64,000 nt of DNA. It comes from Armatimonadota bacterium. Its GTDB lineage: Bacteria; Armatimonadota; UBA5829; DTJY01. Position 1 is the first letter of the stretch. Every line of letters starts with the position of its first letter. The stretch covers positions 1 to 64,000 of the forward strand of contig JARYMF010000016.1 in the NCBI GenBank assembly GCA_029907255.1, read 5' to 3'. Positions 1-8,968 of the stretch are shown in pieces. A program made the position numbers and the translations under genes. Below the pieces are notes generated by a model. The model saw only the letters and a list, made by a program, of their open reading frames with translations, ran no database searches and was not told where the DNA came from.

Positions 1-1488
1 AGGCGCTTTCTTTTCTTTGATGATCGCGATATTGAGTCGTGCGAGGGCGTAAGTCTTGTTTTGAATCCTCCCGAAAAGCGTGGTGCATGTCTGCAAATTG
101 AGAAGGAATGGGAGCTTGGGGGCACTCGTCCAATGTGCATTGTGCGCGTTGGCAATGAATATCGCTTGTACTACAGTGTGCGCCTTAATGAGGGAGAAAC
201 GACGCTAGCATTTGTTGTCAGTAAAGATGGTATTAATTGGGAACGTCCCGAGCTTGGTGTGGTGGAGTACAAAGGTTCGAAGGCAAACAATCTAGTCAGC
301 ATTGAAGGTTGCCGCCAGAATGAGGGGTGTATATTCGTTGACTCAAGTGCTCCAAAGGAACAGAGATTCAAACTTGTGGGACATGCCCAAGAAGAAGGCG
401 GAATGTATGTAATGACTTCGCCCGATGGCATGAGATTCAAACGCAATCCTGGAAACCTGCTTCCCTTTATTTTGGACAACCATAATTCTTCTTTCTATGA
501 TACACGCATCGGAAAATATGTAATTTATTCCAGAGGATGGGATAGAGACCGCCCAATACCACCAATGGCAGGAAGTCGAACTGTTATTCGAATTGAGACT
601 GATGACTTGCTCTTGCCTGTTCCATGGGACGAAAATGCGCCAGACCCTTGGCCGATGTCGAAGAAGTGGGAGGGCCTTGGACATGAGAATATGCGCCGTG
701 TCAACAAAGAACTTCCGTCAGTAATCTTTCCCGATGAGCTCGACCCTCCAGAAGCAGATATCTACCAAGCAGCGGCTGTTCAATACCTTGAAGATGCCTA
801 TTTCGCTTTCCCATCGCTTTACTACCACCATCCATGGTATCCAGAAGGTTTCATAAATGATGGATATCTTGACCTGCAATTTGCAGCAAGTAGGGATGGA
901 ATAAACTGGCGACGTGATTTTCGTGGGTCTTACGTCCGGCTTGATTTGCCTGACGGCCCATGCACAAAAATGATGCACATGCTTGTCGGCATGGTTCCAT
1001 ACGGATATCGCATTAGCCAGTATTATATCGGAAGCCGTCGCAGTCATGGTGAGGGAAGAGTACCAGACGATGTTCAACCAAAGCCTTCCGTTAGTGCTAA
1101 GCGTCCTCCGCAAATTGGGGATCCAATGGTTTATCGAGTTGAACAACGATTGGATGGCTTTGTTTCAGCCGATAGTGCGTATACAGGTGGAACGTTGATT
1201 ACCAAGCCCTTTATGCTTGAAGCACCAGTGCTCAAGATCAATGTTGACACATCAGCAAGTGGTGTTGCACATGCGGCTCTTCTTGATGAGAATGGTTCTG
1301 TAATTAAAGGATATGGTCTAGAAGATTCGGACCGAATCCAAGGGAATGATACCGATTGGGTTCTAAGTTGGCGCAAGGAGAGCAACATTAGTCATTTAAT
1401 TGGTAAGAAAATCAGGCTCATGATTCAAAGTCGGAGCACGAAACTATATGCCGTATATCCTTGCGAAAGAGGTCTTGCCGATGAGTGA
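1..1488 (+). CDS. Beta-propeller glycoside-hydrolase-like protein, 5' end cut by window
   Basis: The reading frame is open from base 1, so the start lies upstream of the window; 495 residues are visible. The chain resembles GH32/GH43-like five-bladed propellers: blade-type motifs of the form S-x-D-G-x-N-W recur (SKDGINWERP, SPDGMRFKR, SRDGINWRRD). The last ~100 residues look like a beta-sandwich appendix. It is a clear paralog of the gene at 2713-4101: both share LF-x-DD near the N terminus, GSKxNN after the first blade, and the C-terminal ISHL/VSHL-GK segment. It probably binds or hydrolyses a plant or microbial glycan. No export signal can be judged because the N terminus is missing. Catalytic residues were not assigned. 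The family call is fairly sure; the substrate is unknown. Confidence 0.8.
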   Translation, partial: RRFLFFDDRDIESCEGVSLVLNPPEKRGACLQIEKEWELGGTRPMCIVRVGNEYRLYYSVRLNEGETTLAFVVSKDGINWERPELGVVEYKGSKANNLVSIEGCRQNEGCIFVDSSAPKEQRFKLVGHAQEEGGMYVMTSPDGMRFKRNPGNLLPFILDNHNSSFYDTRIGKYVIYSRGWDRDRPIPPMAGSRTVIRIETDDLLLPVPWDENAPDPWPMSKKWEGLGHENMRRVNKELPSVIFPDELDPPEADIYQAAAVQYLEDAYFAFPSLYYHHPWYPEGFINDGYLDLQFAASRDGINWRRDFRGSYVRLDLPDGPCTKMMHMLVGMVPYGYRISQYYIGSRRSHGEGRVPDDVQPKPSVSAKRPPQIGDPMVYRVEQRLDGFVSADSAYTGGTLITKPFMLEAPVLKINVDTSASGVAHAALLDENGSVIKGYGLEDSDRIQGNDTDWVLSWRKESNISHLIGKKIRLMIQSRSTKLYAVYPCERGLADE

Positions 1489-2701
1489 TGGAAAAATGAT
1501 TGAGCCGTCGTTGCTTCTTGAACGAGCTATCTTATGTGGAGAATGGATGGTACGAAATCAAATTACTGACCGTCAGGACGCAAACCGTGGTCGGGGAATT
1601 CGAAGCTATGATGCAGATACGAAGGAGCTTGTGCTTACCGGCAACTGGATGACTGGAACAATGTTAATGAGTCTTCTTGCGCTTTGGAAGCGGACGGGCG
1701 ATGCGAGATATCTCCGTTCTGCTGAGCTTGCCGGGCGATATATATTGTCGTTGCAGGTAATGGACCGCTCAGACCAATATTTTGGCGCAATCAGAGAACT
1801 GACGCCTCAATCTATCGAATTTGCACCTCGTGATGCTGTTTCTGCCGCATGGGGACTGGCATGGCTCTACGAGGCGACTGGTGAAGCGCTTTATCTAGAT
1901 AGGGCTAGGTTATTTGCCGATTGGCTAATCGATAGAGGCATGTATAGGGGATGGCCTTTGTACGCAATTTACATGGACCCAAAACTTGAGAACTTTTATT
2001 CTCGTGGTTCATTCCATTCAGGTACTGGGTTATTCTTTTACGATATTTTTCGGTTTTCAGGTGATCAGCGGTATATTGAGAAGGGATTGTTCCCAATTGC
2101 AGTCATTTATAGAGACGAGTTTATTCGAGATGATGGCAGTCTTAATCTTGATATTGACCCATTCACAGGGAAGGTAATGTCTCCGCAGCCGGGCCAAACG
2201 AAGCTACCGCAGCATGCCTACAATGATGATTTCGGCACAGCGATGATGATAGCTGCGTCTAGGTTTTTCGAAGACTCCTCCTTTATTGAGAAGGCTCGCA
2301 AGTTTGCTCATTGGCTTGCATCAGTTCAAGAAAATGATGGGAGTTTTGCTGGAGGCGAAATACCTTCAGCGGTGCCGGTAAGTGAGATGATATTTCGAGA
2401 TATTGGCGAAATTCTCGGCGATGAACTGCTTCTCAAGCACGCCGACATTAGTTTGAAAAAATTGCTTGAAATGCAGTGGATTGATACTGGGGACCCACGC
2501 CTCGACGGCGCATTTTATGGAGTTTACGAAGGCAAGGAGGAACGAAAACTCGGGCGAAGATGTATGAATATGCGCACAACTTCCTATGCCCTCATAGCTC
2601 TTTTGAAGGCGGAAAGTAATCTTGCCGATATTTGGCTGGGAATCCATAATAAACCTTTTAAAGATCATAGGTGGGTTGGGTTACATGATTTAATTTGGTA
2701 A
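1481..2701 (+). CDS. Six-hairpin (alpha/alpha barrel) glycosidase-like protein
   Basis: This 406-residue protein has the repeated helical-pair pattern of six-hairpin glycosidases and C5-epimerase-like proteins: for example LLALWKRTGDARYLRSAELAGRYIL, shortened here to LLALWKRTGDARYL, then WLYEATGEALYLDRARLFAD, and ASRFFEDSSFIEKARKFAHW. I chose ATG 1481 because AAAGAGGT lies at a normal distance upstream; an earlier in-frame ATG at 1448 has no such site. The start overlaps the stop of the upstream propeller gene, so translation is probably coupled. No signal peptide is seen. It sits between two paralogous propeller proteins, which suggests that the three act on the same glycan. Catalytic residues and substrate could not be identified. 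Confidence 0.75.
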   Translation: MSDGKMIEPSLLLERAILCGEWMVRNQITDRQDANRGRGIRSYDADTKELVLTGNWMTGTMLMSLLALWKRTGDARYLRSAELAGRYILSLQVMDRSDQYFGAIRELTPQSIEFAPRDAVSAAWGLAWLYEATGEALYLDRARLFADWLIDRGMYRGWPLYAIYMDPKLENFYSRGSFHSGTGLFFYDIFRFSGDQRYIEKGLFPIAVIYRDEFIRDDGSLNLDIDPFTGKVMSPQPGQTKLPQHAYNDDFGTAMMIAASRFFEDSSFIEKARKFAHWLASVQENDGSFAGGEIPSAVPVSEMIFRDIGEILGDELLLKHADISLKKLLEMQWIDTGDPRLDGAFYGVYEGKEERKLGRRCMNMRTTSYALIALLKAESNLADIWLGIHNKPFKDHRWVGLHDLIW

Positions 2702-2712
2702 AGAGGTTACAA

Positions 2713-4101
2713 ATGAGAATATTAGTTTGGAGTGTCATGCTGCTTGTTTTCATGCTAAAGATAGCGCTAGGAGAAGAGGCTTTGAATATCGGAACACGAC
2801 TAGAGCTTTTTATTGATGATTACCTAATCGAAAAGATGAAGGGAGTTTCATTCGAACTACATCATCCTATCCCGCAGGGTACTGTTTTTACATTCGATGC
2901 TCCATGGGAGGGAGATACTAGCGCTTATGTGACAATTTTTCAGGACGGCGACAAGTACAAAATGTATTATAGAGGTTCAAATGGCGAGAATGGCCATCCT
3001 GAGGTAGCTTGTGTTGCCGAAAGCACAGATGGAATACATTGGGAAAGACCCACGCTCGGCATATATGAGTTTAATGGGTCGAAAGACAACAATATTGTTT
3101 GGTTTTCAAAAGGCAGCCATGCGTTTGTGCCTTTTAAAGATACCTATCCCACTGCTAAGCCTGACCAGCTATACAAGGCGGTTGCGCCAGGATCGGGCGA
3201 CGGACGAAGTGTTCTCTACGCATTTTTGTCTCAAGATGGCTATCGTTGGAAGCCGCTTAGCGACAAGGCTATTATCACGGATGGTGCTTTTGATTCTCAA
3301 AACGTTGCTTTCTGGGATGCCAATCTAAAGAAATATGTCTGCTATTACAGGGATTTTCGAAATCAAGTTCGTGATATCAAGCGCGCGACCTCGGATGATT
3401 TTATTCATTGGACCGCAGGGGAATGGCTGGATTGGGGTGAGGCTCCTGCTGAGCATCTTTACACTAATGCAATCATGCCATATCCGTATGCGCCACATAT
3501 TTACGTTGGCTTCCCAAAGCGTTTTGTGCCAAATCGAAAAGCGGTTGAATCTCATCCTATAATGGGTGTCTCCGATGGGGTTTTTATTAGTAGCAGAGAT
3601 GGGTTGAAATTCAAGCGATGGCGTGAGGCGTTCATGCGTCCAGGGCTTGACCAAACGAATTGGACGGACCGTAATGTAATGGCGGCATGGGGAATTCTTG
3701 AGCTTAAATCAGGTGAGCTGACGATTTATTATTCACAACACTACCGTCATGCTACCAATGGTTTGATGAGGGCAACAATTCGAAAGGACGGTTTTGTTTC
3801 ACTGCATGCAGATGCAAACGGCGGTGAAATGCTTACAAAAGCTATCATTTTTAGCGGCAAGGAACTGGTGTTAAATTACTCAACTTCAGCAATTGGTGAA
3901 ATCAAGGTTGAAATACAAGATAAGGATGGCAAGCCTATTCCGGGATTTGCTATGGAGGATTGCCAAACAATCTATGGCGATGAAATAATGCGAGTAGTTT
4001 CATGGAAGGGTAAAAAGGATGTTTCCCACTTGGCAGGAAAGCCAGTGCGCTTGAGATTTAAACTTATGGATGCTGACCTCTGCTCAATATGCTTTCGTTA
4101 G
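2713..4101 (+). CDS. Secreted beta-propeller glycoside-hydrolase-like protein (paralog of gene at window start)
   Basis: A 462-residue protein with an N-terminal signal peptide (hydrophobic core LVWSVMLLVFMLKIALG). ATG 2713 is preceded by AAAGAGG; an upstream in-frame TTG at 2695 is less likely. Propeller blade motifs are visible: STDGIHWERP, SQDGYRW, TSDDFIHW and SRDGLKFKRW. An acidic LFIDD motif lies close to the mature N terminus, and a C-terminal beta-rich domain ends in VSHLAGKPVRLRFKL. The same architecture occurs in the gene at the left window edge. It is most likely an exported or periplasmic glycan hydrolase or binding protein of the GH32/GH43-like group. Its stop codon overlaps the stop of the convergent Kelch gene by a few bases. 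Confidence 0.8.
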   Translation: MRILVWSVMLLVFMLKIALGEEALNIGTRLELFIDDYLIEKMKGVSFELHHPIPQGTVFTFDAPWEGDTSAYVTIFQDGDKYKMYYRGSNGENGHPEVACVAESTDGIHWERPTLGIYEFNGSKDNNIVWFSKGSHAFVPFKDTYPTAKPDQLYKAVAPGSGDGRSVLYAFLSQDGYRWKPLSDKAIITDGAFDSQNVAFWDANLKKYVCYYRDFRNQVRDIKRATSDDFIHWTAGEWLDWGEAPAEHLYTNAIMPYPYAPHIYVGFPKRFVPNRKAVESHPIMGVSDGVFISSRDGLKFKRWREAFMRPGLDQTNWTDRNVMAAWGILELKSGELTIYYSQHYRHATNGLMRATIRKDGFVSLHADANGGEMLTKAIIFSGKELVLNYSTSAIGEIKVEIQDKDGKPIPGFAMEDCQTIYGDEIMRVVSWKGKKDVSHLAGKPVRLRFKLMDADLCSICFR

Positions 4102-5111
4102 TCTGGTTTCCATCGGCCAAGAAATAACGATGCTGACCGATGCTTAGGTTCGTCTTCACCGCCTGCCAGGAAAATAATTCCATCCCTACTAACGCCTGAT
4201 GCCATTATGGCTGTTGCTTTGGGGATTGGTGAGTCAATGCGATAAGTATCTTTTTCTATATTGTAAATAAAAGATTTGTCGAGAAAGTATTCGCCATATC
4301 CTCCAAAGATTCCAATGTTATTGGAGTCCAGCGCAATTGCGCTTGCCCATCTGACTGGGATTGGCAAATTAGCAATTCGCTTCCATAAACGAGTCCCTGG
4401 TTTGGAGAAATCCAGAACATACGCGTCATTAAAGTTGCCGAGCATGCCGTCTGCTTGCACGCCATACCCTCCGAAAACAAAGAGTTGTTTCCCACATGAT
4501 GCAACTGCCGCTCCTATTCTCGGTGATGGGGCATTTGGAAGTATAATTTCGCGCCACCGATTTTCTGGGACCATATGATTATCGAATCTAAGCTCGAGGA
4601 GAGTAGGACAAGCGGTGCGGATTCCTTCTTCATCCATGTTCGATGCTCCACCGAACACATAGAACTTATTTCCAATAACAGCGGCAGAGGCTCCAGTGAG
4701 CGGCTTGGGCAGTGGGGGGAGCTGCTTCCATTGAAATTTCCCCCTTTCTTTAACCAGTCGGAAACAGTTCGCGTATGCGCCGCTTTCATTTGAGCCGCCT
4801 GCGATTAATAGCTGTTCGTTGCCACGATTGTCATGCATAACTGCGCTTGCTCCGTAAGCACCAGCTTTTGGAAGGTAAGCAAGGCGAACCCATTTGCCTG
4901 TCTTTGAGGAGTAGGCTATTGTATCGGAGTAGTACCGTTTTTCCGCATTTTTCCAATATGCTCCTCCCGCAATTATGAACAGGTTGCCTACTACTCCTGA
5001 GCCAAGTCTATCGCGTGCAGTGGGCAACATTGGACCATTCTGCCACTCGATGGACCCATGTGCCGAAGAAAGCAAGCAGAAGAAAATTGAGCAGGTTACC
5101 ATTCTTCTCAT
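4098..5111 (-). CDS. Secreted Kelch-repeat protein
   Basis: A 337-residue protein with a short signal peptide (MVTCSIFFCLLSSAHG) followed by about six Kelch-type blades. The repeated pattern is P-x-AR-x-x-x-x-x-V-x-G-x-x-x-x-GG, for instance PTARDRLGSGVVGNLFIIAGG, shortened here to PTARDRLGSGVVGNLFIIAG, then GASAAVIGNKFYVFGGA and PRIGAAVASCGKQLFVFGGY. Such six-bladed propellers occur in sialate mutarotases (NanM) and in many carbohydrate-associated secreted proteins. It is the last gene of a co-directional run starting at the ProA-like gene; the gap to the preceding gene is only six bases and no good SD sequence is visible, so translation is probably coupled. The function beyond a propeller fold is not determined. 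Confidence 0.8.
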   Translation of the reverse strand: MRRMVTCSIFFCLLSSAHGSIEWQNGPMLPTARDRLGSGVVGNLFIIAGGAYWKNAEKRYYSDTIAYSSKTGKWVRLAYLPKAGAYGASAVMHDNRGNEQLLIAGGSNESGAYANCFRLVKERGKFQWKQLPPLPKPLTGASAAVIGNKFYVFGGASNMDEEGIRTACPTLLELRFDNHMVPENRWREIILPNAPSPRIGAAVASCGKQLFVFGGYGVQADGMLGNFNDAYVLDFSKPGTRLWKRIANLPIPVRWASAIALDSNNIGIFGGYGEYFLDKSFIYNIEKDTYRIDSPIPKATAIMASGVSRDGIIFLAGGEDEPKHRSASLFLGRWKPD

Positions 5112-5117
5112 GTTAAT

Positions 5118-5546
5118 TTAAGCTTTCCTTCTCACCCTAAGTGTGCATTTTCCAGTGGTGCTGTCATGGATTAACAACTCGCAGTGGTAACCGAATGGTT
5201 CAATTACTCTTTTGTAAAGTACATTGCAGTGTTCACAGTAATCAGGGTAGGGCTTTAGATGTTGGTTATTGCGTAGAATAGAGATCGAGGGACAGCATTC
5301 CATTTCAATTCGGAATTCATCGTCGGTCAAAATTAGTGAATGTTTGCCACCCTCCTCGGTTAACGTATGCGTCCAGTACTCGTACATGCCGGCTAGGCCT
5401 TTCTCACTTACAAGTTGTCGAAGGTTGTACAAGAATTTATCTGATAGTTGCTCCCAAAAGCGCAATAAGGTTTCTTTTCCATGGCGCTCTTCAATGAAAG
5501 CAAAAAGTTCACTATAAGCCATAACAAATTCAGTGCAAGAAATCAT
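5118..5546 (-). CDS. Small Cys-containing protein, possibly L-2-amino-thiazoline-4-carboxylate-hydrolase-like
   Basis: A 142-residue cytoplasmic-looking protein. The C-terminal half has a CPSI motif, then a YCEHCNVLY segment, a GYHCE segment and a final GKC. This spacing weakly resembles the ATC-hydrolase-like family (a C-P element, then Cys in a helix, then a G-x-C near the C terminus). It is a distant paralog of the adjacent gene (5550-5975), which shows CPALHHM, FCEST, AGYKA and KGTC in the same order. AGGAAAA lies about ten bases before ATG 5546, and the upstream gene stops three bases before this ATG, so the two are surely co-translated. The family assignment is tentative; the gene itself is convincing. 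Confidence 0.7.
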   Translation of the reverse strand: MISCTEFVMAYSELFAFIEERHGKETLLRFWEQLSDKFLYNLRQLVSEKGLAGMYEYWTHTLTEEGGKHSLILTDDEFRIEMECCPSISILRNNQHLKPYPDYCEHCNVLYKRVIEPFGYHCELLIHDSTTGKCTLRVRRKA

Positions 5547-5549
5547 GTT

Positions 5550-5975
5550 TCATTTTTCCTTTTGAAAGCACTGTGTACACGTTCCCTTTAGCTGGTCATA
5601 TTTTACGGTTGCTTTGTACCCGGCCTGTCGGCAAATTTCTTCGTTTACGATTCGTGTGGATTCGCAGAATTGCTCAAAAACTTCATAGCCGCGTGCGCGC
5701 ATATGGTGAAGGGCGGGGCATTTCTTAACTATTAATAGCAAGTTGCCACGTTTATATTGCAAATCAAAATCTGCTTCTTCTAGAACCATTACGTTTTCTA
5801 AATGTTTCTTCAGGGCTGGTAGTCCACGGCTGCGAAGTGACTCGATTAGCGGAGCGTATACGTTGCGTGCTATTCTGCGAAGATACTCCTCCACTTCACT
5901 AAATCCAAATTCCTCATAAAGGAACTTGAGCGCATAGCTGAAACAACCATGGAAATCCTTATGAACATTTGCCAT
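5550..5975 (-). CDS. Small Cys-containing protein, paralog of the next gene downstream
   Basis: A 141-residue protein with an N-terminal helical region and a C-terminal part carrying CPALHHMRARGYE, FCESTRIVNEEIC, AGYKATVKY and KGTCTQC. The order of motifs matches the neighbour at 5118-5546 and loosely fits the ATC-hydrolase-like group. Two starts are possible: GTG 5984 lies too close to the AAAGGG SD-like sequence, while ATG 5975 has better spacing and was chosen. The gene follows the creatininase gene by 33 bases in the same direction, inside the probable six-gene operon. No signal peptide. The function is unknown; proximity to an amidohydrolase-type enzyme would fit a small cyclic-amide or thiazoline substrate, but that is speculation. 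Confidence 0.65.
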   Translation of the reverse strand: MANVHKDFHGCFSYALKFLYEEFGFSEVEEYLRRIARNVYAPLIESLRSRGLPALKKHLENVMVLEEADFDLQYKRGNLLLIVKKCPALHHMRARGYEVFEQFCESTRIVNEEICRQAGYKATVKYDQLKGTCTQCFQKEK

Positions 5976-6008
5976 GTAAGCCACCGCCCTTTGAAGGTTG
6001 AACTTTAA

Positions 6009-6683
6009 TTACGATGACTTTTGGAGCAGTTCTTTTATCTTCAAAGCGGCATTCTTTACAAAAATATTAGTTTGGTCGCGCCCACGTTTTGAGGAGGCAA
6101 GTCGGGGGTTGCCCATTATGCCATCTTCGTTCGTGGTTAATTCTCGTTCTGGAAGTTTTGAAAGGTCAACAAGCTGGGGGTAGAAATACATCATATAGGA
6201 AGTTTCACCAATTCCTGCGTGGTCGCCTGGAAATCCCTCGCTTTTCGTGGGCTCATAGTCTGGAAAAGCCCACGCGACTGTTGAATGTTGGTTAGAGTTA
6301 AATTCCGAAACTACTTCTTGAATTGCTTTTTGGTGCTCGCCACCATAATGACCCATAACAATCACGATGACCTTGAATTTTTCGGCAGCGAGTTCTGCTA
6401 GATATTGCCGAATATGTTCTTGCACCAATTCACGGCTGAACTCTAGCGTGCAGTCGAATCCAGCGTAAGGCTTCATCGTCTGAAAACCACAGTAGACTGC
6501 TGGGAAAACTATGCCACCTGTCTCGGCACAGAGTTCCAAGCATAGGGCATGTGCCTTGAGTGTGTCCAATCCAAGCGGATTATGCACGCCATGCCATTCA
6601 TGGGCTCCCCAGGGGAGATATGCTATTGGAGCGGCATCTTTCGCGCGGCGATAATCTTCTGGCTTCATATACTCATATCTCAT
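6009..6683 (-). CDS. Creatininase (creatinine amidohydrolase) family protein
   Basis: A 224-residue protein matching the metal-dependent creatininase family (about 230-260 residues). Family members open cyclic or linear amides and include creatininase, MftE-type peptidases and formamidopyrimidine deformylases. The N-terminal metal motif reads GAHEWHG with a following PLGLD, giving likely ligands E29, H31 and D40. A second motif, MGHYGGEH, supplies H112, and HAGIGETS supplies H155 and E160, in the usual order. The upstream secreted GH42-like gene stops only three bases before this ATG, so translation is coupled. It belongs to the operon led by the ProA-like gene. The exact substrate cannot be read from the sequence. 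Confidence 0.85.
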   Translation of the reverse strand: MRYEYMKPEDYRRAKDAAPIAYLPWGAHEWHGVHNPLGLDTLKAHALCLELCAETGGIVFPAVYCGFQTMKPYAGFDCTLEFSRELVQEHIRQYLAELAAEKFKVIVIVMGHYGGEHQKAIQEVVSEFNSNQHSTVAWAFPDYEPTKSEGFPGDHAGIGETSYMMYFYPQLVDLSKLPERELTTNEDGIMGNPRLASSKRGRDQTNIFVKNAALKIKELLQKSS

Positions 6684-6686
6684 AGC

Positions 6687-8930
6687 TTAAAGGTCAACCT
6701 CCGTTATTGTCCCAGCAGGTAGGAAAGCCTTGGATTTCTTCCCCCGATTTTCAATCTCAATTTGCGATTCGGCTTTGGTGGTATTTAGGAAGAGGAATTT
6801 ATTATTGCTAATTTGAGTGCCAAAAATTCCATCCTTTTTCAGGTCGTAAACCGGATAACCGAAGCTTGCCAATGCCTTGCGAAGCTCCGAAATTAACTCA
6901 TTCCAGCCATTCACCCGGGTAATTCCAGCCTGTGTCAAGACTTGCTCAGGTTCATTTGTGCCTTCTACGCTTTCAAACTTTTCTATATCCATAACTAATA
7001 CTTTGCCGCCCTTTTTTATCCAATCTGCGATTCGGCGAGCGTCATCCGTCTCAATAATCCTGCCATGGAGGATTACAAGCAATTTGTACCTATCTAGCGC
7101 TCCGTTCCTGAGCATTGTCTCGTCTATATAATCCCAGTCCGTGTAGTCCCTAAAAGTTGCCGCCTTACCAAAATAGCCTTCGCCCCAGTGAATGGTCATG
7201 TGGACGTTGGGATACCAAAGTGCGATTGGAACAATTGGTTCCTCAACATGGAAAAGGTATTTCAAATGTTTGCGCTGGGTGTCGATTCGCTCTTGTGATT
7301 GGGTAACGTTTCCTGCGTAGTCGTGAAGTTGATTCGCACCCGAAGCTGTGGCGTTGTATATACGAGCAACTATACCTTTCTCATCCTCGGCTCCAGCGGG
7401 CTCGAAACCATAGTACGCGCCGTAATACTTTGCCGCTGAAGCTACCCATCGTGTAATCACGAAATTGGCGGCATAATCGGATGCTTCATTTGTGATGCGC
7501 ACGCCAGCGTCATATTTTGCGGCAATTCGGCATTGTTCGGCGAAATTTGAGCCATGCCTAGGTTCGGCATCGCCGCCAGTGCATAAATAAATCGGTGTTG
7601 TAGGAAAATACTGCCTTGTTATTTTTATCCACCAGTCTGCCCATCGGGTCATTGCCTCACGGTACCACTCAATAAAATCGAGCCACCTGCGGCGTGCTTT
7701 GGGGTCGCCTGATTTAGCCTTAGCCTGGAATGCTGTTAGCTCGTCTTTTCTGCCAGGGAAATCAACCTTATCAAAGGAATCAAATGAGCAACCCCATGCT
7801 TTATTGACCGATTGGATTGTCTTATATTTTCTCTCAACAAACTTTTGGAAATCAGAGAGAGCATAGGGGTCATCACACCAGTAGCCTGCATGGTTGTGAT
7901 ACACTCCAGGAATTTTGAAGGTCCAGCCGCCACCAGTTACTGAGTAAATTGCCTCGCCAAAGTCACCTTGGATACCAAGCAGAACGGATTCAATTACGTT
8001 TGAGTCACGGTATCGCTTTGCAAACTCGGCAATGAAGCGTTCAATCCACTTTGGTAAATTTGGATTCCAAAGCGATTCAATTTTGCTGTCAATTCCATGC
8101 TCAAGACAACGGCAGGGGAAATGTTCTTTGCTTGCTCTAAACCAATCAGGCGTTGAGTATGCCGGCCCAAGAATTAGAAATGGTACCCATTTTAAGCCTG
8201 TGTCCTTGAGCACTTGGACCTGCTTATCCCAATAGGACCAGTCCCATTTTCCTTCAGCTTCGCGCTCACACGTCTCCCATGTGACATAACTTTCGATGCT
8301 AGTTACACCAAGCGACCTGTAAAAGAGCGCTGATGGTTCGTCAATCTCGTTCACACCAAAGGTATAAAACATACCTTTTGGTGCGGGATTAAACTTTAAG
8401 TTTTTCATGACACGCTCCTTGTCCAACGGTATTTGCACGTCTGGTTTCTCAGCATATATTTCAACTTTTGAGACGGTGAGCGAACTTCCGGAATGCGAAA
8501 GCCTGAAGTCTGCGCCGCCGTTTTGGAGACCAGCAAACTTCACATTTGGCAGATATATCATAGCTTTTTGCCACTCACCAGTAGCTGTAAGAAGGAAACC
8601 TTTAGCACTGGTATACGGCTGGCTGGAATTGTATTGAACTCCTACATGCGATAGTGCATTGTCAAAGAATTCAACGATTAGCCAAGCGTCGGAGCCAAAT
8701 TTTGCCCTTAAGTCTGGGGAAAGCTTAAAGTACAAATAGTTGCTTTTTGGTTGGGTGCCCTTCTTTAATCGAATTGCATCTCGATTGGCCACTACACAAG
8801 CTTCCCACTGGCCATCTGGCACCGAAACGACGTCAAGTCCTGTCGGTTGGCTGGGAATCCATGTAGCAACTGGAGCTGGTAAGCAAGGGCTAGCTATTGC
8901 TAATATGAGCAACAAAAATAAAGTTCGCAT
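6687..8930 (-). CDS. Secreted beta-galactosidase/GH42-like glycoside hydrolase
   Basis: A 747-residue protein with a signal peptide (TLFLLLILAIASPCLPAP). Residues ~30-165 look like a carbohydrate-binding-type beta-sandwich. Residues ~185-560 form a clan-A-like TIM barrel beginning GMFYTFGVNE and including VTWETCE-x8-WDW and LGIQGDFGEA, where E326 is the likely acid/base. Residues ~580-690 resemble the Rossmann-like trimerisation domain of GH42 enzymes (ADWIKKGGKVLVMD). The length fits GH42-related proteins. It lies 38 bases after the ProA-like gene and three bases before the creatininase gene. It probably removes galactosyl or related residues outside the cytoplasm. The GH42-like call is by pattern only; another clan-A family is possible. 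Confidence 0.75.
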   Translation of the reverse strand: MRTLFLLLILAIASPCLPAPVATWIPSQPTGLDVVSVPDGQWEACVVANRDAIRLKKGTQPKSNYLYFKLSPDLRAKFGSDAWLIVEFFDNALSHVGVQYNSSQPYTSAKGFLLTATGEWQKAMIYLPNVKFAGLQNGGADFRLSHSGSSLTVSKVEIYAEKPDVQIPLDKERVMKNLKFNPAPKGMFYTFGVNEIDEPSALFYRSLGVTSIESYVTWETCEREAEGKWDWSYWDKQVQVLKDTGLKWVPFLILGPAYSTPDWFRASKEHFPCRCLEHGIDSKIESLWNPNLPKWIERFIAEFAKRYRDSNVIESVLLGIQGDFGEAIYSVTGGGWTFKIPGVYHNHAGYWCDDPYALSDFQKFVERKYKTIQSVNKAWGCSFDSFDKVDFPGRKDELTAFQAKAKSGDPKARRRWLDFIEWYREAMTRWADWWIKITRQYFPTTPIYLCTGGDAEPRHGSNFAEQCRIAAKYDAGVRITNEASDYAANFVITRWVASAAKYYGAYYGFEPAGAEDEKGIVARIYNATASGANQLHDYAGNVTQSQERIDTQRKHLKYLFHVEEPIVPIALWYPNVHMTIHWGEGYFGKAATFRDYTDWDYIDETMLRNGALDRYKLLVILHGRIIETDDARRIADWIKKGGKVLVMDIEKFESVEGTNEPEQVLTQAGITRVNGWNELISELRKALASFGYPVYDLKKDGIFGTQISNNKFLFLNTTKAESQIEIENRGKKSKAFLPAGTITEVDL

Positions 8931-8968
8931 AATTTGAATCTCTGTCCTTTATAAAGTAATCGTTCTTT

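Noticed and set aside
1448..1480. ATG 1448 as the start of the helical-barrel gene
   Set aside because: No SD precedes it, while ATG 1481 has AAAGAGGT at a good distance.
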